Of a stretch of DNA of 31,993 nucleotides, positions 22,537 to 28,532 are shown piece by piece; the first letter of the stretch is position 1; the number at the start of each line of letters is the position of its first letter. The notes beneath the pieces are model-generated. The model saw nothing but the letters and a program-made list of their open reading frames with translations, was not told where the DNA came from and made no database searches. Origin of the DNA: a virus; IMG/VR virus record IMGVR_UViG_3300044961_000256, positions 1 to 31,993 of that record, one strand, 5' to 3'. Position numbers and translations under genes: made by a program.

Positions 22537-23349
22537 ATGCGCAACCTGAACAAGCACCTGCTGCAGCTCGATCGCAGTGGGCAGATGAACTACCCCACAC
22601 ACGCTGAGGCTCAGCGTCTGTGGGTCGACTTCCGTCGCTCACAGGGGATCGTGAGCGACTGCAAGGTGCCGTTGCTGTCGGCGCCCGACAGCAACGCCAA
22701 GCTCAAGAAGGGCTCTGTCCCGATCTATGGGCTGTCGCTCGCTCCAGCGACTGTGAGCGGGGAGTACAACACCTGCAGCTGGTCGACGGCTCTGTGCCGC
22801 AAGGGCTGCCTGAACACTGCAGGCAAGGGCGAACTGGACCGAGTGCAGCGAGGGCGCAAGCTCAAGACTCTGTTCCTCGGCCAGCACCCTGGAGCGTTCC
22901 TGACTCTGCTGGATGCAGAGATCACCAAGGCCGAGCAGAAGCACAAGGATCTGCGGGTCCGTCTGAACGTGCTGTCGGATCTCGAGTGGGAGCGCTTCGC
23001 CTCGTGGATCTTCAGTCGCAAGTACACGACGAAGTTCTACGACTACACGAAGAGCGAGCAGCGGGCGCTGCTGGTGGGCACCACGCTGTGGCCACAGAAC
23101 TACCGCCTGGTGTTCAGCGCCAGCGAGCGGGTCAGTGACGCCGAGGTCAAAGAACTGCTGCAGAACCACGTCTCTGTGTCGATGGTCTTCGATCGGGTGC
23201 CAGAGCAGTACATGGGGATCCCTGTGGTCTGTGGCGACGACCACGACGACCGCTGGGCTGAGCCGCACGGCTCGCTCATCGGTCTGAAGGGCAAGGGTCG
23301 CATGCGCCAGACCGAGACGTACATCCCCTTCATCCGCAAGGCCCTCTAG
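22537..23349 (+). CDS. GP88-like phage protein with Cys cluster
   Basis: 270 residues from the ATG at 22537 (GAGGG 6 bases upstream). Residues about 75-100 contain NTCSWSTALCRKGCLNTAGK, i.e. C-x6-C-x3-C, near the start of a domain. It continues with helices and a TIM-barrel-like series (LRVRLNVLSDLEWERFASWI, YDYTKSEQRALL, YRLVFSASERVSD, VSMVFDR) and ends with conserved-looking CGDDHDDRW and LIGLKGKGR. This order resembles the mycobacteriophage gene-product-88 family, whose function is unknown. The Cys pattern could bind metal. It stops with TAG and is followed by cassette 3. Confidence 0.65.
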   Translation: MRNLNKHLLQLDRSGQMNYPTHAEAQRLWVDFRRSQGIVSDCKVPLLSAPDSNAKLKKGSVPIYGLSLAPATVSGEYNTCSWSTALCRKGCLNTAGKGELDRVQRGRKLKTLFLGQHPGAFLTLLDAEITKAEQKHKDLRVRLNVLSDLEWERFASWIFSRKYTTKFYDYTKSEQRALLVGTTLWPQNYRLVFSASERVSDAEVKELLQNHVSVSMVFDRVPEQYMGIPVVCGDDHDDRWAEPHGSLIGLKGKGRMRQTETYIPFIRKAL

Positions 23350-23403
23350 ACAGGCCTTGACGGTCATGAGACAGTGGTGGTGGGCAACAGGGCCCACCAC
23401 CAC
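23347..23403 (+). promoter_or_regulatory. Promoter-leader cassette 3
   Basis: TAGACA (23347-23352), 17 bases, GACAGT (23370-23375), with TTGACG at 23357-23362. A perfect 12-base-pair hairpin (23374-23385 with 23392-23403, loop AACAGG) starts at the expected 5' end, followed by CACACGAAACGAAAGG. It is nearly the same as cassette 1 and its hairpin shares GGTGGTGGG with cassette 2. Confidence 0.5.
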
Positions 23404-23433
23404 ACAACCCACACGAAACGAAAGGACAGAACG

Positions 23434-23580
23434 ATGATCGACTGCTACGAGGGCTGGGACAGCGCCAGTGGGCGCAGCTACAGCAGCTACCGCCGAGAGG
23501 TGAACGAGCTGCTCGAGGCCAGGCTCGAGGCTCTGGAGCTGTGGCGCACCGTCAGCGTGCAGCGGAAGCGGGTGCGGTGA
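23434..23580 (+). CDS. 48-residue early protein, unknown
   Basis: ATG at 23434 with AAAGGA upstream. An N-terminal Cys/Tyr/Trp-containing segment (MIDCYEGWDSASGRSYSSYR) leads into a charged helix (REVNELLEARLEALELW) and a basic end (QRKRVR). It is the first gene after cassette 3, and its stop overlaps the next ATG (TGATG). No family is recognised. Confidence 0.6.
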   Translation: MIDCYEGWDSASGRSYSSYRREVNELLEARLEALELWRTVSVQRKRVR

Positions 23581-23921
23581 TGCAAGGACAACTGCAGCTC
23601 ACAGATGTGCGCTTCGCTGTAGTCGTGGTCTACAAGCAGCGCTTCGAGAACCTCGTCATGGAGACGCTGTGGCAGGTGCCCGACGTGGAGCCGAGGAGCT
23701 ACCGAGAGTGCATGGCCGATGGCTACGCCTCGATGGCTCTGCATGGCGATGGCGTGGCGGGTGCCTGCCATCTGCTCGATCGACTGCAGCGCACAGGTGC
23801 CAAGGAGATCCACACGCTGACTGTGCTCGAGGGCTACGCCGAGGGCGTGCTCGACCAACTGAAGGCAGCAGACAGCAAGACCCGCATCCTGCAGATCATG
23901 CAGGGCGACAAGAGGAAGTGA
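23580..23921 (+). CDS. Early protein, unknown (113 residues)
   Basis: ATG at 23580 overlaps the previous stop. The sequence is mixed alpha/beta: a first strand VRFAVVVVYKQR, helices with RSYRECMADGYASMALHGDG, then LLDRLQRTGAKEIHTLTVLE and a basic C-terminus ending GDKRK. No catalytic motif is visible. It is co-translated with the 48-residue gene upstream and lies 2 bases before the next gene. Confidence 0.7.
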   Translation: MQGQLQLTDVRFAVVVVYKQRFENLVMETLWQVPDVEPRSYRECMADGYASMALHGDGVAGACHLLDRLQRTGAKEIHTLTVLEGYAEGVLDQLKAADSKTRILQIMQGDKRK

Positions 23922-23923
23922 CC

Positions 23924-24112
23924 ATGTTCAAGCGCAAGCCTGGGTTCTACGTGGTGTGTCCCTGCTACGACAGGCTGGGGCCCTTCAAGAGCTACGAGCG
24001 TGCCGAGTGGCGTGCTCATGAGCTGGCCGAGCACGCCAAGCGCAACCCGCTGCTGTGCCAGCACAACCATGACATCCAATACGTGGCAGACACGGAGTCT
24101 GCATACGTCTGA
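23924..24112 (+). CDS. Small Cys-containing early protein, unknown
   Basis: 62 residues starting MFKRKPGFYVVCPCYDRLGP. It has a C-x-C pair (12, 14), a central basic helix (YERAEWRAHELAEHAKR) and a later C-x-H-x-H segment (LCQHNHDI), so zinc binding is conceivable. It begins 2 bases after the upstream stop and ends shortly before an extended -10 promoter candidate. Confidence 0.65.
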   Translation: MFKRKPGFYVVCPCYDRLGPFKSYERAEWRAHELAEHAKRNPLLCQHNHDIQYVADTESAYV

Positions 24113-24123
24113 ATCAGACGGGC

Positions 24124-24143
24124 TTGACAGAGCCTGTCATAAT
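24124..24143 (+). promoter_or_regulatory. Extended -10 promoter candidate
   Basis: TTGACA (24124-24129) lies 8 bases before CATAAT (24138-24143), which is preceded by TGT, an extended -10 context. The short spacing excludes TTGACA as a normal -35 for this -10. Expected start is about 24150, giving a short leader to the gene at 24174. Confidence 0.4.
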
Positions 24144-24173
24144 GCAAACCAACGAGCCGAAGGGGCTGCATAC

Positions 24174-24456
24174 ATGAGCAACAAGACCGAGTTCACCATC
24201 AAGTTCAAGCACGAGCGCCACGCTCGAGCGTTCGTCGAGAAGCACAGCGACAGCATCGGCATCCTGAGAGACACGATGGGCCGACATCGTGCGCCAGATC
24301 GAAGAGCAGCTGCCTGCACAGATCGAGGTCGGGGATCGGGTCAGCCACCTGCAGTACGGCAACGGAACGGTGCTCTGGACCATGGGCGACTTCGCCTGGG
24401 TGGCGTTCGGCGGCACGCCAGTCACAGTGATGGCGACGAGCTGCAGGAAGGTCTGA
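24174..24456 (+). pseudogene. Small early protein, frameshifted (or programmed +1 shift); paralogue of 25975 gene
   Basis: The frame from the ATG at 24174 encodes MSNKTEFTIKFKHERHARAF and on to GILRDTM, then turns into Arg-rich nonsense-like sequence and stays open into the next gene. A one-base skip at the GGG of 24278-24280 restores a protein-like frame: ADIVRQIEEQLPAQIEVGDR, VSHLQYGNGTVLWTMGDFAW, ending at the TGA 24454-24456. The restored product of about 93 residues has the same layout as the intact gene at 25975 (QIEAQLPKPIEVG, then a small beta domain). This supports a real frameshift, a programmed shift, or a sequencing indel. A separate GTG start at 24289 is another option. Confidence 0.6.
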
Positions 24457-24563
24457 GCCAGGGCCTCTACACACACGCTGAACATCAGCGCTTCAGCTGC
24501 TGCACACGTAGCAGCTGTGAGCGGTGCTGGAGCAGCACCAACCAACACGAACAGGAGAACATC

Positions 24564-25550
24564 ATGGGCATCGACCAGTATGGATTGGTGGGCGGCGTCG
24601 ACCGAGGGGCGTACAGCCGCTGGAACCCCTGGCACCACCGCTCGAACACCGAGAACAAGCTCATCACCCTCGATCGATCGCTGACGATCGACGAGGCCAT
24701 CGAGTGGACCTTCCCCTACGAGGTGCGTGAGATCCCGCTGCAGGACGTGCTCTTCGCAGACGGGGCCGACGAGTACAAGGCCCTCGTGCGCAGCGACAAC
24801 GGCTTCGTGCTCAGCGTGGTCAGCTCGAGCTACGGCATCGTGCAGCCCCACGTCCTGGGTGACCTGGGCAAGGCTGCACAGGAGGCCGACGCCAGCTTCG
24901 GCAATGGCACCAACAAGCTCAACTGCTTCAGCCTGCACAAGGGCAAGGTGGCTGTGCTGTACCTCGAGCGTGACGAGGTCACGTCCCTCGGTGGTGGTGA
25001 CGTGCAGCTGCAGCGTGGGCTCGCTCTGATCACGAGCCACAACGGCACCTACGCACTGTCGGCCAAGCCCGTCAGCTGGGTGGTGGAGTGCATGAACACC
25101 ATGCCCTCCCGCAACGCCATGAGCGTGGCGTCGGTGCGCCACACCAAGGGTGCGATGGACTACGTGCCCGCCATGCGGCAGGCCATCGTCGACACCTACA
25201 GGGACTGGTCCGAGATGGACAAGGAGATCGAGAAGCTCCTGTCCCAGGGCTACAGCCGCATGGAGTACACCGACGTGCTCGTGCCCGCTCTGATGGGTGA
25301 GCGGCCCGACGAGGCTGGTCGTGCGCAGACGAACTACGACAACAAGTTCGAGGCCATCGTCAGCCAGTGGGGTGCAGTCGGGCAGCAGGCTGCCATCGGC
25401 ACCAAGTGGGGCGCCCTGATGGGCGTCAACTCCCATGAACTGTGGACCTCGAAGGTCAAGGGCGATCGGACGGAGCGCACGCTCGCTCGCTTCCTGGCCA
25501 ACGACTTCCCACTCACCAGGAAGGCGCACGCCATCCTGCAGGAGGTGTGA
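24564..25550 (+). CDS. DUF932-family phage/plasmid protein
   Basis: 328 residues from the ATG at 24564 with AGGAG 7 bases upstream. The order of segments matches DUF932: an N-terminal VREIPLQDVLFADGADEYKA, LSVVSSSYGIVQPHVLGDLG, a beta-rich middle (LHKGKVAVLYLERDEV), then LALITSHNGTYALSAKPVSW followed by VVECMNTMP, and a helical C-terminal part (NYDNKFEAIVSQWGAVGQQA). The family is common on phages and plasmids; its role is uncertain, with links to DNA replication or antirestriction proposed. Its stop overlaps the HNH gene start (TGATG). The open frame continues upstream to 24000, but that is the shifted frame of other genes. Confidence 0.82.
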   Translation: MGIDQYGLVGGVDRGAYSRWNPWHHRSNTENKLITLDRSLTIDEAIEWTFPYEVREIPLQDVLFADGADEYKALVRSDNGFVLSVVSSSYGIVQPHVLGDLGKAAQEADASFGNGTNKLNCFSLHKGKVAVLYLERDEVTSLGGGDVQLQRGLALITSHNGTYALSAKPVSWVVECMNTMPSRNAMSVASVRHTKGAMDYVPAMRQAIVDTYRDWSEMDKEIEKLLSQGYSRMEYTDVLVPALMGERPDEAGRAQTNYDNKFEAIVSQWGAVGQQAAIGTKWGALMGVNSHELWTSKVKGDRTERTLARFLANDFPLTRKAHAILQEV

Positions 25551-25978
25551 TGCCACGTAGGGATCCGCACTACAGGGTGCCCTGCGCTGACGGCTGCGGG
25601 CGGGAAATGCACTGGCGTTCCAAGCGGTGTAGCTCCTGCTCGTATGCCCGTCGTTCGGGCTCGGGACACCCGAAGTGGAATGGCGGAAGGACCATCAACC
25701 CGAGCACTGGCTACGTGTACATCCTCAACCCTAGTCACCCCAAGGTGCAGGGCAGGGGCAACCCGTACGTAGCCGAACACGTGCTGGTGATGGAGCAGAA
25801 GCTCGGCAGGTTCCTCCTGCCAGGAGAGAGCGTTCACCACCTCAACGGGGTGCGTGACGACAACCGACCAGAGAACCTCGAGCTGTGGATCACAGCTCAA
25901 CGCCCAGGGATTCGAGTGCAGGACGCACTCGCCTGGGCCAGGGAAATCATCGACAGATATGAAGGGAAGGGACTGTGA
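25550..25978 (+). CDS. HNH homing-type endonuclease
   Basis: 142 residues. An N-terminal Cys cluster (CADGC at 12-16 and CSSC at 27-30) looks like a zinc finger. The nuclease core has AEHVLVME (H77) and VHHLNGVRDDNRPENLELW, split as VHHLNGVRDDNR and PENLELW, the typical H-H-x-N-G-x-x-x-D-N-R-x-x-N-L of phage HNH enzymes. It is a free-standing nuclease gene inserted between DUF932 and the small paralogue genes with overlapping starts and stops, so it is integrated into the operon rather than an obvious recent insertion. Confidence 0.85.
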   Translation: MPRRDPHYRVPCADGCGREMHWRSKRCSSCSYARRSGSGHPKWNGGRTINPSTGYVYILNPSHPKVQGRGNPYVAEHVLVMEQKLGRFLLPGESVHHLNGVRDDNRPENLELWITAQRPGIRVQDALAWAREIIDRYEGKGL

Positions 25979-26274
25979 AGTTCGAGATCGAACTGAGCGA
26001 GAACGACGTGCGGGTGGTTAGGGAGGTCTGCTCGGGTACGATAAGCTGGGCCAGCGCCAACCTGACGGGGCCTAAGCTCTTCAAGCAGATCGAGGCCCAG
26101 CTGCCCAAGCCCATCGAGGTGGGCTGCACTGTGAAGTGGATCTCGAACTGGGATCAGCGCACCTTCACAGTGCTCTGCATCAACGGCAACAAGCTCTGGT
26201 GCGTCCAGCAGGGCGTTCCAGGCGGCGGGCAGCACTTCACTATGAACATGGCAGACGTGGAGCGTGTGTCGTGA
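25975..26274 (+). CDS. Small early protein, intact paralogue of the 24174 gene
   Basis: 99 residues from a GTG overlapping the HNH stop. An N-terminal helix/strand region (KFEIELSENDVRVVREVCSG) is followed by FKQIEAQLPKPIEVGCTVKW and a small beta domain (TFTVLCINGNKLWCVQQGVP). The segment IExQLPxxIEVGxxV is shared with the frameshifted gene at 24174, and the following beta domain has the same length. A small SH3/Tudor-like fold is possible. The next gene starts by GTG overlap. Confidence 0.7.
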   Translation: MKFEIELSENDVRVVREVCSGTISWASANLTGPKLFKQIEAQLPKPIEVGCTVKWISNWDQRTFTVLCINGNKLWCVQQGVPGGGQHFTMNMADVERVS

Positions 26275-26483
26275 GGCTGTACGTAGACGTGCATGGGGAC
26301 GAGTCGAAGGGCTTCGGACCCGAGAAGTTCTGGCAGCTCGTCAACGAGGTCAGTGCAGCGATCTTCGCCCTCGAGGGCGAGGACTGGACTGTCATCGAGG
26401 TCGGGCTGCAGACCAACCGACGGGAGTACCGTCGGGAGAAGCCCAAGGGCAGCCGACACCTGCGTGTAGCCGAGACGGGTTGA
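26271..26483 (+). CDS. Small early protein, unknown (70 residues)
   Basis: GTG at 26271 overlaps the previous TGA. The product begins with a strand (VRLYVDVHGDESKGFGPEKF), then a helix (FWQLVNEVSAAIFALEGE), a strand (WTVIEVGLQTN) and a basic end (RREYRREKPKGSRHLRV). Its TGA lies inside TTGACA (26480-26485), so that hexamer need not be a promoter. No family is recognised. Confidence 0.65.
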   Translation: MRLYVDVHGDESKGFGPEKFWQLVNEVSAAIFALEGEDWTVIEVGLQTNRREYRREKPKGSRHLRVAETG

Positions 26484-26496
26484 CAGAGGGGCTAAC

Positions 26497-26745
26497 GTGA
26501 AGGCCATGTCCACCCTGACTAGCTACCTGTCGACTGTGGCCGAGGCGATTCGTGGAGAGAGCACGTGGCTCGAGCAAGCCCGTGCCTCCCACGACGCCGT
26601 CAACGCCCTGCAGCAGGCGTACCAGCAGATGACGGAGATCCGTCGTGAGGCCATCCGTGCGCTGTACACGGAGGGCTGGTCGGTGGGGGACATCAGCAAC
26701 GAGCTGGGCATCTCGAGGGCTCGAGTGCACCAGATCTTGAGCTGA
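26497..26745 (+). CDS. HTH DNA-binding protein (sigma region 4-like)
   Basis: 82 residues from a GTG at 26497 placed 5 bases after GAGGGG; an ATG at 26506 is the alternative. Residues 1-50 are one long amphipathic helix (YLSTVAEAIRGESTWLEQAR, then ALQQAYQQMTEIRREAI). The last 30 residues are a classical helix-turn-helix (LYTEGWSVGDISNELGISRA, then RVHQILS), as in sigma region 4 or phage regulators. It lies just upstream of attP and the integrase, so a role in excision or control of integration is possible, but that is inference. Confidence 0.72.
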   Translation: MKAMSTLTSYLSTVAEAIRGESTWLEQARASHDAVNALQQAYQQMTEIRREAIRALYTEGWSVGDISNELGISRARVHQILS

Positions 26746-26752
26746 ATACGGC

Positions 26753-26767
26753 GCCACGTTCCGTGGC
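26753..26767 (+). terminator. Short hairpin after HTH gene
   Basis: GCCACG-TTC-CGTGGC, six base pairs, 7 bases after the HTH gene stop. No T-run follows. It overlaps the left arm of the 18-base inverted repeat at attP, so the two structures exclude each other. Confidence 0.3.
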
Positions 26768-26836
26768 CGCTGGGGCGCAGAGCGACACAGCGAGGGTTCG
26801 ATTCCCTTCACCCGCTCTCTCTGCGTCCCAGTGGCC
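26765..26836. other. Probable phage attachment site (attP): tRNA 3'-end-like core in an inverted repeat
   Basis: Bases 26792-26816 match the 3' end of a tRNA gene: T-stem GAGGG, T-loop TTCGATT, stem CCCTT, acceptor strand CACCCGC and a T. No 5' half exists, so it is not a functional tRNA. Such 3' ends are the usual crossover cores of tyrosine integrases. The acceptor strand would fit a tRNA starting GCGGGTG, such as actinobacterial tRNA-Gly. It is framed by an 18-base inverted repeat with two G/T mismatches (26765-26782 with 26819-26836). The integrase starts 10 bases further on. Confidence 0.65.
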
Positions 26837-26846
26837 GAAGGCCCTG

Positions 26847-27806
26847 ATGAGGATGCAGATGACAGACGACGAATCAGTGACCGAGTTCGATTCTTTCGAA
26901 CCACAGAAGAGACTCCGAAACCAGGATGTCGTTGACCGATACATCACGTGGTGCACCAAGGTGCGGCGACTGAGCCCGACCACTCTGCGTACATACCGCT
27001 CGAGACTCGAGCACTGGGCCACCTATCGAGGGCGTGCCTCGGTACTGACGGCTACACGTCAGGACATGGAGGCCTGGCTCTCGAGGGAGCGTGAGCGACG
27101 TGGTGGTGGCACCCGTGGGTCGGCTGCCACGCACCAGCTCGAGGGCACGATCCTGCGCTCGTTCTACAAGTGGTGCCATCAGGAGGGGTTGACACACCGT
27201 GACTTGGGGGTACACATCGTCAGCCCCAAGGTGAACAACACGAACCCTCGTCCGATCAGCGATCAGACGTGGCTCTCGTTGTGGGATCGCCCTTTGGGTG
27301 CTTACCAGCGAGTGGTCCTCGGGTTAGGGTTCTTCTGTGGGCTGCGTCGAGCGGAGCTTGCTCGGCTGACACCGCAGCAGTTGACGACCGAAGCGATCGT
27401 CAACTTCCCACGCAAGGGAGGGGGGGAGGACACACTGCGATGGACCACGGTCCATCGGATCTTCGCTGAGCGGCTGCCTCACCTCGTGGTGAACGAGGCG
27501 TGGCTGCCCGAGGCAGTCGACATGTGGCTGCACTACAGGCGCTCAGCGCCGCTGCTGTTCCCTTGGAGGGGGGATCCGCAGGCGGTGAACCGAGAGCTGT
27601 CGAAGTGGTGCAAGCAGGCGAACACAGCGCACGTGTCGCCGCACCAGCTGCGGCACAGCGCTGCATCCAATCTGTTGAGGGCGGGCGTACCAGTGATGCT
27701 GGTCCGCTCCATCCTGAACCACTCGAGCGTGGAGATCACGCAACGGTACATCCAAGCGAGTGGATCTGAACTCGACATGTGGCTGGAGGGCAGGTGGGGA
27801 CAATGA
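26847..27806 (+). CDS. int: Tyrosine integrase
   Basis: 319 residues from the ATG at 26847 (GAAGG 6 bases upstream); a second in-frame ATG follows two codons later. Residues about 25-115 form the SAM-like core-binding domain. The catalytic domain has R167 (FCGLRRAEL), K190 in the beta hairpin (FPRKGGGE), H266-x-x-R269 (HQLRHSAASNLLRAG), H292 (LNHSS) and Y301 (TQRYI). All active-site residues are present. It should recombine attP, just upstream, with a host tRNA gene, making the phage temperate. A clear arm-binding domain is absent or very short. Confidence 0.95.
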   Translation: MRMQMTDDESVTEFDSFEPQKRLRNQDVVDRYITWCTKVRRLSPTTLRTYRSRLEHWATYRGRASVLTATRQDMEAWLSRERERRGGGTRGSAATHQLEGTILRSFYKWCHQEGLTHRDLGVHIVSPKVNNTNPRPISDQTWLSLWDRPLGAYQRVVLGLGFFCGLRRAELARLTPQQLTTEAIVNFPRKGGGEDTLRWTTVHRIFAERLPHLVVNEAWLPEAVDMWLHYRRSAPLLFPWRGDPQAVNRELSKWCKQANTAHVSPHQLRHSAASNLLRAGVPVMLVRSILNHSSVEITQRYIQASGSELDMWLEGRWGQ

Positions 27807-27851
27807 CTTGAGGCTGTGAATAGTACGGTGCGGAGACTGAACAGGTTCTAT

Positions 27852-27862
27852 CTGTCAGTCAG
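27852..27862. promoter_or_regulatory. Operator-like site before HTH gene
   Basis: CTGTCAGTCAG differs by one base from CTGACAGTCAG at 20584-20594. It lies in the 68-base gap before the HTH gene, after a GAAC-AG-GTTC palindrome (27839-27848) and a weak promoter-like TTGAGG (27808) / TAGTAC (27821). It would allow autoregulation. Confidence 0.4.
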
Positions 27863-27874
27863 GGAGTAGGGGCG

Positions 27875-28186
27875 ATGGACAACAAGTACGACGACGAGTC
27901 GAAAGACGCCGCCGTCAGGCTGTACCAGCAGGGGGTGAAGACTGACAAGATCCTGAAGGAGACTGGCCTCTCGAGGGCCATGCTCTACTACGTGCTGCAG
28001 ACGAGGGGGATCAAGCCGACCCGCAAGGTGGGCCGCAGCTCCGAGCTGACGACGAGCGAGGTGCTCGAGCAGCTCAGCGCAGCGCATCGGGAGATAGGTC
28101 GTCTCGAAGCTGAGTGCGAGCGCCTGATGAAGGAGCTGTCCACGTGCCAAGAGAAGGCACGTGCAGCTCGCCGCAAGAGCGGCTGA
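27875..28186 (+). CDS. HTH + coiled-coil regulator (candidate repressor)
   Basis: 103 residues from the ATG at 27875 with AGGGG-type site upstream. Residues 8-45 (DESKDAAVRLYQQGVKTDKI, then LKETGLSRAMLYYVLQTRGI) form a helix-turn-helix similar to resolvase or transposase N-terminal domains, followed by a basic strip (KPTRKVGRSS). Residues 58-103 are a heptad coiled coil (EVLEQLSAAHREIGRLEAEC), so a dimer is likely. It lies alone between integrase and a terminator. A CTGTCAGTCAG site sits 12 bases upstream of its start, and related palindromes occur in three early promoters, which makes it the best candidate for the protein that binds them; this is inference. Confidence 0.75.
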   Translation: MDNKYDDESKDAAVRLYQQGVKTDKILKETGLSRAMLYYVLQTRGIKPTRKVGRSSELTTSEVLEQLSAAHREIGRLEAECERLMKELSTCQEKARAARRKSG

Positions 28187-28189
28187 CCA

Positions 28190-28221
28190 CACGACCGAGG
28201 GCATCCGCACCCTCGGTCGTG
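28190..28221 (+). terminator. Strong terminator after HTH gene
   Basis: CACGACCGAGGG (28190-28201) pairs perfectly with CCCTCGGTCGTG (28210-28221), 12 base pairs, loop CATCCGCA, followed by GGTTTCAG. It separates the HTH gene transcript from the RNA gene candidate that follows. Confidence 0.85.
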
Positions 28222-28241
28222 GGTTTCAGTGTCAGGGAGGG

Positions 28242-28270
28242 TTGTCACCCACTGATGTCAGGCCTATGGT
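28242..28270 (+). promoter_or_regulatory. Promoter with palindrome in spacer, for the RNA gene
   Basis: TTGTCA (28242-28247), a 17-base spacer, then TATGGT (28265-28270). The spacer contains CTGATGTCAG (28252-28261), whose complement CTGACATCAG occurs at 20171. Expected start is about 28277, just at the head of the hairpin series. A regulator bound to the spacer would block transcription. Confidence 0.6.
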
Positions 28271-28276
28271 TGGGGG

Positions 28277-28523
28277 GGTCAGGGGGGGCCGAACGCAGAA
28301 GGCGGCTGCCGAAGGGCACCCGCCCGAAGGCAGCCACTGAAGGCGAAAGGGATGGCGCTTGGAGGCGCCATCCGAAAGCAGACAGAGGCGGCTACATCAG
28401 CCGCCGAAGGCAGACGCTGAAGCGGCTCCACTCCTTGGCAGTCGTGTAGCCGCAGCTTTCGAAGAAAGCGCAGAAGGGCATTCGCATGCTCACCGTGAGG
28501 GTGAGCATGCACTTTCCTGAAAG
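28277..28523 (+). ncRNA. Putative structured non-coding RNA, about 230-250 bases
   Basis: No protein-like frame covers this stretch. From the promoter onward it shows two G7 runs (28272-28288), then these inverted repeats: A, GGCTGCC/GGCAGCC (28304-28335) with a symmetric GAA/GAA internal loop and inner GGGC/GCCC; B, GGATGGCGC/GCGCCATCC (28350-28373); C, GGCGGCT/AGCCGCC (28387-28405); D, GCGGCT/AGCCGC (28422-28453) extended by GCT/AGC across a GAA bulge, or alternatively E, GCTTTC-GAA-GAAAGC (28455-28469); F, an 11-pair GCATGCTCACC/GGTGAGCATGC (28484-28510). Linkers repeat CCGAAGGCAG (28324, 28404), CTGAAG (28337, 28417), CGAAAG and GCAGAAGG. Hairpin F probably ends the RNA. Target and function are unknown. 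Confidence 0.65.
28484..28510 (+). terminator. Terminal hairpin F of the RNA gene
   Basis: Perfect 11-base-pair stem with loop GTGAG, followed by ACTTTCC. It may end the structured RNA or control entry to the gene at 28533, whose ribosome site lies just downstream. Confidence 0.55.
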
Positions 28524-28532
28524 AGAGCGAAC

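Noticed and set aside
24114-25556. Open frame of 480 codons on the minus strand
   Set aside because: Antisense to the DUF932 gene, with composition of an antisense frame and no ribosome site.
26480-26498. Promoter TTGACA / TAACGT
   Set aside because: Spacing is only 7 bases, and the TGA of TTGACA is the stop codon of the preceding gene, so coincidence is likely.
26792-26816. Complete tRNA gene
   Set aside because: Only the T-arm and 3' acceptor strand are present; no GCGGGTG start, D-arm or anticodon arm lies upstream.
28141-28163. Inverted repeat CACGTGCC / GGCACGTG
   Set aside because: It lies inside the HTH gene and encodes part of its coiled coil; no regulatory context.
28114-28449. 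Protein frame across the RNA gene candidate
   Set aside because: It starts inside the HTH gene, crosses a strong terminator, and gives Arg/Gly-rich low-complexity sequence.
28304-28510. CRISPR array or transposon repeats
   Set aside because: The hairpins differ in sequence and spacing; only short linkers repeat, and there are no uniform repeats with spacers.
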